From: Haloarcula amylolytica JCM 13557 | GTDB lineage: Archaea > Halobacteriota > Halobacteria > Halobacteriales > Haloarculaceae | Length of the DNA stretch: 64,000 nucleotides | Reading direction: 5' to 3' | NCBI RefSeq assembly: GCF_000336615.1 | Contig: NZ_AOLW01000006.1 | Location: forward strand, 1-64,000 | In this document: positions 61,029 to 64,000 of the stretch, in pieces | Numbering within the stretch: the stretch's first letter is position 1 | Layout: every line of letters begins with the position of its first letter | Notes under the pieces: generated by a model | Told to the model about the DNA's origin: nothing | What the model saw: only the letters and a program-made list of their open reading frames with translations | Databases searched by the model: none | Translations under genes and position numbers: made by a program

Positions 61029-61568
61029 TTACTCCGACACGAGCGCAATCGCCCGCTCGGCGTCACCGTCCATCCGCTCCAGCAGCGACCGGACCCGGTC
61101 CCGGGCTTCGGCGTCACAGTCTGCCAGCACCATCCCTTCGTCCGGTTGGCCGTACACCACGCTGGCACCAGCAGGCGCGGCAAGCACTGCGGGGAGCGTC
61201 GCGAGGTCCTCCTCGCCGTCGACATCGAGAAGCGTCGTGTCGCCGCTGTCGATACCGTCCCTGAGCGCAGCAAGCAGTTCGGCGGTGAGTGTCGCGGCCG
61301 GGTTTGACACGTCTCGCTTCCGGTCAAACCCGTCGATAGCCGCCAACACGTCCGCGTCGACGGCCGAGCGTTTGGTCCGTTCGTCGACCAGCGCGAGGTC
61401 GGGCACCCGTCCGGCCTCGATGAGGTGGTAGGTGACCATGTCGCCGACGGCGATGATCGGGTCCCCAGCGTCGGCCAGTAGCGCCGCTGTGTCGGTATAA
61501 ATACGTCCGAGCGGCTCTTTGAGTTCGTGTCGCAGGTCACTCGGGAGTTCGAGAACGACGTCGGACAC
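61029..61568 (-). CDS. GTP-dependent dephospho-CoA kinase
   Basis: A 179-residue protein of the archaeal GTP-dependent dephospho-CoA kinase family, the last step of CoA synthesis. Signatures are ELKEPLGRIY, IIAVGDMVTYHLIEAG, ALVDERTKR and GASVVYGQPDEGMVL. It starts one base after the spt4 stop at the end of the eIF2-gamma / rpoE' operon, its usual archaeal location. Confidence 0.9.
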   Translation of the reverse strand: MSDVVLELPSDLRHELKEPLGRIYTDTAALLADAGDPIIAVGDMVTYHLIEAGRVPDLALVDERTKRSAVDADVLAAIDGFDRKRDVSNPAATLTAELLAALRDGIDSGDTTLLDVDGEEDLATLPAVLAAPAGASVVYGQPDEGMVLADCDAEARDRVRSLLERMDGDAERAIALVSE

Positions 61569-61569
61569 G

Positions 61570-61767
61570 TTAGCGGACTTTCAGCGCGTACTTGCCCGGC
61601 TCAGTCACTTCCATCTCCGCGGCGATGTCGGAGCGCTCCGGATGCGCGATGACGACGTAGCCGGCCCAGTCCTCGGTCAGTGCGGTGCCGCCACAGGCCT
61701 CACACTGGCTTTCGATTTCCGCGCCCTGGACGCGGTGACAGTCGCGGCAGACGAGTCGGTCCGCCAT
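61570..61767 (-). CDS. spt4: transcription elongation factor Spt4 (RpoE'')
   Basis: A 65-residue protein with paired zinc ligands CRDC (7-10) and CEAC (22-25), and the core WAGYVVIAHPERSDIA. Spt4 pairs with Spt5 (not in this window) to raise polymerase processivity. Its ATG shares a base with the rpoE' stop, so translation is coupled. Confidence 0.95.
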   Translation of the reverse strand: MADRLVCRDCHRVQGAEIESQCEACGGTALTEDWAGYVVIAHPERSDIAAEMEVTEPGKYALKVR

Positions 61768-62345
61768 CAGCTATCACCGACTTCCGCCGTCCCTTCGCGG
61801 CGCTCGCGCTCCTCCTGGAGCCAGCCGTGCTTGCCCAGGCCGACCTGTTTGGCCGTCAGGCCGATCTTGGAGTCGCGGGGATTGCGCTCGTCGATGCTCT
61901 TGGTGACGATGCGCGCCCGGACGGCGTCGCCGACGGTGAGCGTCCGGTTGGACTCCCGTGAGGCGAGTTGCTGGTTCTCCTCGTCGTAGGCCAGATACTC
62001 GTCGGAGATCTGGGAGACGTGGAGCAGGCCGTCGACCGGCCCGATGCCGATGAAGGCCCCGAAGTTGACGACCTCGACGACCTCGCCGTCGACCACTTCC
62101 TGCATCTGTGGGTCGAACGTGAGGGCGTCGAACTCGGCCTCGTAGTAGACGCCGGGCTTGTTCGGCAGCACGGCACCGGTACCGATGTCGTGGACCTCGA
62201 TGACGGAGACGACGCTGCCGACGTCCTCGTCCATTCGACCTTCGAGCTTCTCTTGCAGGAGCCGTTTGACCAGCCCCGGACTGACCTCCGCCAGAAAGCG
62301 TGGCGGGACTTCGACCGTATCGCGTAGGCGTACCCGTTTATACAT
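61767..62345 (-). CDS. rpoE1: RNA polymerase subunit RpoE' (Rpo7)
   Basis: Rpo7 forms the stalk with Rpo4 and guides nascent RNA. The 192-residue protein starts MYKRVRLRDTVEVPPRF, with the tip domain first and then an S1 OB domain (GEVVEVVNFGAFIGIGPVDGLLHVSQIS is split here as GEVVEVVNFG and AFIGIGPVDG). A lysine/glutamate-rich C-terminal tail follows. It lies between the PIN gene and spt4 in the conserved archaeal operon. Confidence 0.95.
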   Translation of the reverse strand: MYKRVRLRDTVEVPPRFLAEVSPGLVKRLLQEKLEGRMDEDVGSVVSVIEVHDIGTGAVLPNKPGVYYEAEFDALTFDPQMQEVVDGEVVEVVNFGAFIGIGPVDGLLHVSQISDEYLAYDEENQQLASRESNRTLTVGDAVRARIVTKSIDERNPRDSKIGLTAKQVGLGKHGWLQEERERREGTAEVGDS

Positions 62346-62348
62346 GTG

Positions 62349-62726
62349 TTATGGTTGAGTGATACCCAGTTTGTTCCGGCCCCTTAAACTAATTACTGGA
62401 ACGCCCGCGTCCAGCAGGCGTCGTTTGAGGGGGGTGTCGTTCGTGACCGCGTGTGTCGCATCGTCTGCCTGTGCCAGTTCGAGGACGGCGTCGTCCGCGT
62501 AGTCCGCCGCGGTCTCCCGAACCGTACACCGGTCGAGCAGGTCCTGCCCGACCGAGGCGGCGGTCGCTTCCGCGCCGGCCCCGTCGGCCAGTTTCGCCAG
62601 TTCCTCGCGAACGGCGGCGGGCGCGACGTACTCCGTCGTGTCCGGCAGGACCCTGTCGAGTTCCTCGAACAGCCGCACGTTGCATTCGACCGGCATCATC
62701 AGCGCGTTCGTGTCCAGCACGATCAT
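62349..62726 (-). CDS. PIN-domain ribonuclease-like protein
   Basis: From ATG 62726 ([16 protein letters not shown]) the 125-residue protein has the four acidic PIN positions: D5 in LDTNAL, E about 39 in AVREELAKL, D in DYADDAVLE and the TNDTPLKRRL segment. It resembles the Fcf1/VapC9-like archaeal PIN proteins linked to translation genes. No antitoxin is adjacent, so an RNA-processing role is more likely than a toxin. Its ATG overlaps the eIF2-gamma stop. Confidence 0.88.
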   Translation of the reverse strand: MIVLDTNALMMPVECNVRLFEELDRVLPDTTEYVAPAAVREELAKLADGAGAEATAASVGQDLLDRCTVRETAADYADDAVLELAQADDATHAVTNDTPLKRRLLDAGVPVISLRGRNKLGITQP

Positions 62727-63955
62727 CACCGCAGCGTGCCGACGCCGATGAGCCGCCACCGAGCGCCGACACGGCGGTTGATGGCGATTTTCGAGCCCGA
62801 GGCCGCACAGACCGGGCGCTTGAGCGCGACTTCACATTCGTCGTCGCGCGCGCTCGTGACCGAACCGACCGTGGTAGCGGTACCGATAGTCAGCATGAGC
62901 GGTTCGCCGGTCGAGATTTCGTCGACCTCGCCGCCGTCGTCGCCGACGATGCGTTCGAGCAGGTCCACGTCCATCGTGAACGTCTCGTGGACCGGCGGGA
63001 GGCTGCCGGGCGGGCCGGCGACCTGGCCGGCAAGCGCGTCGCCTTTCGTGATTGCGGGGTCGAGACCGGTCCCGACGCCGAGCAGGCCGCCCGGCGTGAC
63101 CGTGTCCACGAAGTCACCGCCGGACTGCAGCGAGCGGACCGTCGTCGTCACGGGCTGCCACTCAGTCTTGCCGCCTTCCTCGACCTCGCGGCCGGGCCGG
63201 AGTTCGATTTCGTCGTCGACTTCCAGTTGCCCGCCTACGAGCGAGCCGCCGAGCACGCCGCCCATCAGGTCGTCCCAGGTCGTCCCGGGGCGGTTGATGT
63301 CGAACGAGCGCGCGACCATCATGCGGGCGTCCTCGTCCGGGTCCCGTTCCGGCGTCGGAATCTCGGACTGGATGGCCTCGATGAGCAGGTCGATGTTGGC
63401 CTCCTGACCCGCGCTGATGGGGACAATCGGTGCCCCCTCCGCGACGGTTCCCTCGACGAACTCCTGAATCTGCTCGTAGTTCTGCATCGCCCGGTCCTCG
63501 TCGACGAGGTCGACCTTGTTCTGGGCGATGACGATGTTGTCGATGCCGATGATGTCGAGCGCGCTCAGGTGCTCCTCGGTCTGGGCCTGCGGGACGGGCT
63601 CCGTTGCCGAGATGACGAGGACGGCCCCGTCCATGATAGCCGCGCCGGACAGCATCGTGGCCATCAGCGTCTCGTGACCGGGCGCGTCCACGAACGACAC
63701 CGTCCGGAGGTGGTCGGTGTCGACGTCGTGGTCGTCGCAGTGCTCGTCGACGGTAAACGCCTCCGGCTCCTCGGCCTCCGGACAGCGACGGAACGTCGCG
63801 TCGGCGTAGCCGAGTCGGATAGAGATACCGCGCTTCATCTCCTCGGAGTGCTGGTCGGTCCATTCGCCGGACAGCGCCTGTACGAGCGTCGTCTTTCCGT
63901 GGTCGACGTGCCCGACGAGTCCGATGTTCACCTCCGGTTGTTTGTTCGATGTCAT
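62726..63955 (-). CDS. eif2g: translation initiation factor aIF2 gamma subunit
   Basis: It delivers initiator tRNA to the small subunit with GTP. The 409-residue protein has G1 GHVDHGKT (15-22), switch sequence [14 protein letters not shown] and the C-terminal beta-barrels ([18 protein letters not shown] split as [10 protein letters not shown] and SKIAINRR). The zinc-knuckle region keeps only some cysteines (RRCPE, EHCDD). TTTATCAG at the window edge (63993-64000) may be the promoter. It leads an operon of at least five genes. Confidence 0.96.
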   Translation of the reverse strand: MTSNKQPEVNIGLVGHVDHGKTTLVQALSGEWTDQHSEEMKRGISIRLGYADATFRRCPEAEEPEAFTVDEHCDDHDVDTDHLRTVSFVDAPGHETLMATMLSGAAIMDGAVLVISATEPVPQAQTEEHLSALDIIGIDNIVIAQNKVDLVDEDRAMQNYEQIQEFVEGTVAEGAPIVPISAGQEANIDLLIEAIQSEIPTPERDPDEDARMMVARSFDINRPGTTWDDLMGGVLGGSLVGGQLEVDDEIELRPGREVEEGGKTEWQPVTTTVRSLQSGGDFVDTVTPGGLLGVGTGLDPAITKGDALAGQVAGPPGSLPPVHETFTMDVDLLERIVGDDGGEVDEISTGEPLMLTIGTATTVGSVTSARDDECEVALKRPVCAASGSKIAINRRVGARWRLIGVGTLR

Positions 63956-64000
63956 TTCGAGAGTAATCTTGGTGGAGTTTCGCCGCGTGCAACTGATAAA

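Overview
This window is a gene-dense, GC-rich stretch of haloarchaeal chromosome, most likely from the genus Haloarcula or a close relative. The evidence is the archaeal information-processing set (Orc1/Cdc6, PCNA, PriL, Hjc, Hel308, NMD3, eIF2-gamma, RpoE', Spt4, thermosome), the acidic proteome, leaderless-looking starts with TATA elements about 25 bases upstream, a double-length TatC, and a class III PHA synthase operon (phaR-phaP-phaE-phaC) in which PhaE is 181 residues and PhaC carries a long C-terminal tail. I see no rRNA, tRNA, CRISPR array, transposase, prophage or integrase. The first 21 bases are not genomic: positions 3-21 are the Nextera transposase mosaic end, so the left edge is a contig end with adapter left on.

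Layout. 1-2230: a cut-off ORF, pspAB and htpX (membrane stress), with a 372-bp nested palindrome between the last two. 2349-6505: NMD3, a Taw2/Tyw2-type tRNA enzyme, a 28-residue membrane peptide and an XPD/DinG-like helicase. 6655-9164: cold-shock protein, a winged-helix regulator with two small membrane proteins, a CPBP protease and a small zinc-finger protein. 9275-16241: two sugar/nucleotide SDR proteins, a membrane protein, DUF5786, DUF5784, an AAA+ ATPase and the thermosome. 16528-21840: PHA synthesis, with divergent phaJ. 21917-31388: flavin oxidoreductase, Cgi121 (KEOPS), Hel308, ferredoxin, MaoC, MATE pump, RidA and Orc1. 31474-40891: MutS-like ATPase, LarE, the divergent tatCo/tatCt pair, a ribbon-helix-helix protein and a queuosine-precursor transporter. 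40910-49316: RlmE, copper nitrite reductase NirK, PCNA, Hjc, SWIM protein and PriL. 49608-58559: second MATE pump, hexapeptide-repeat protein, S-adenosylhomocysteinase, a glycoprotein-like secreted protein, SAH/MTA deaminase, MFS transporter and HisG. 58862-63955: HalOD1 protein, Trm-G10, and the operon eIF2-gamma / PIN / rpoE' / spt4 / dephospho-CoA kinase.

How the genes connect. PHA genes form one transcription unit under a predicted AbrB-type autoregulator, with phaJ supplying the (R)-3-hydroxyacyl-CoA monomer from the facing promoter. The Tat translocases lie in the same window as two predicted Tat lipoproteins (NirK and a DUF4382 protein). SAH is handled by two routes encoded about 1 kb apart (hydrolase and deaminase). 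Genes for replication and repair are scattered singly among metabolic genes.

The least explained material is non-coding. There is a large foldback at 905-1276, a three-hairpin element found in the same architecture after both cct (16248-16363) and hisG (58564-58695), a 73-bp MITE-like palindrome flanked by TA (51671-51743), a spaced 30-bp repeat (52362-52526), and a recurring class of perfect stems with exactly three unpaired bases. One of those has a stop codon as its loop and another sits inside a coding sequence.
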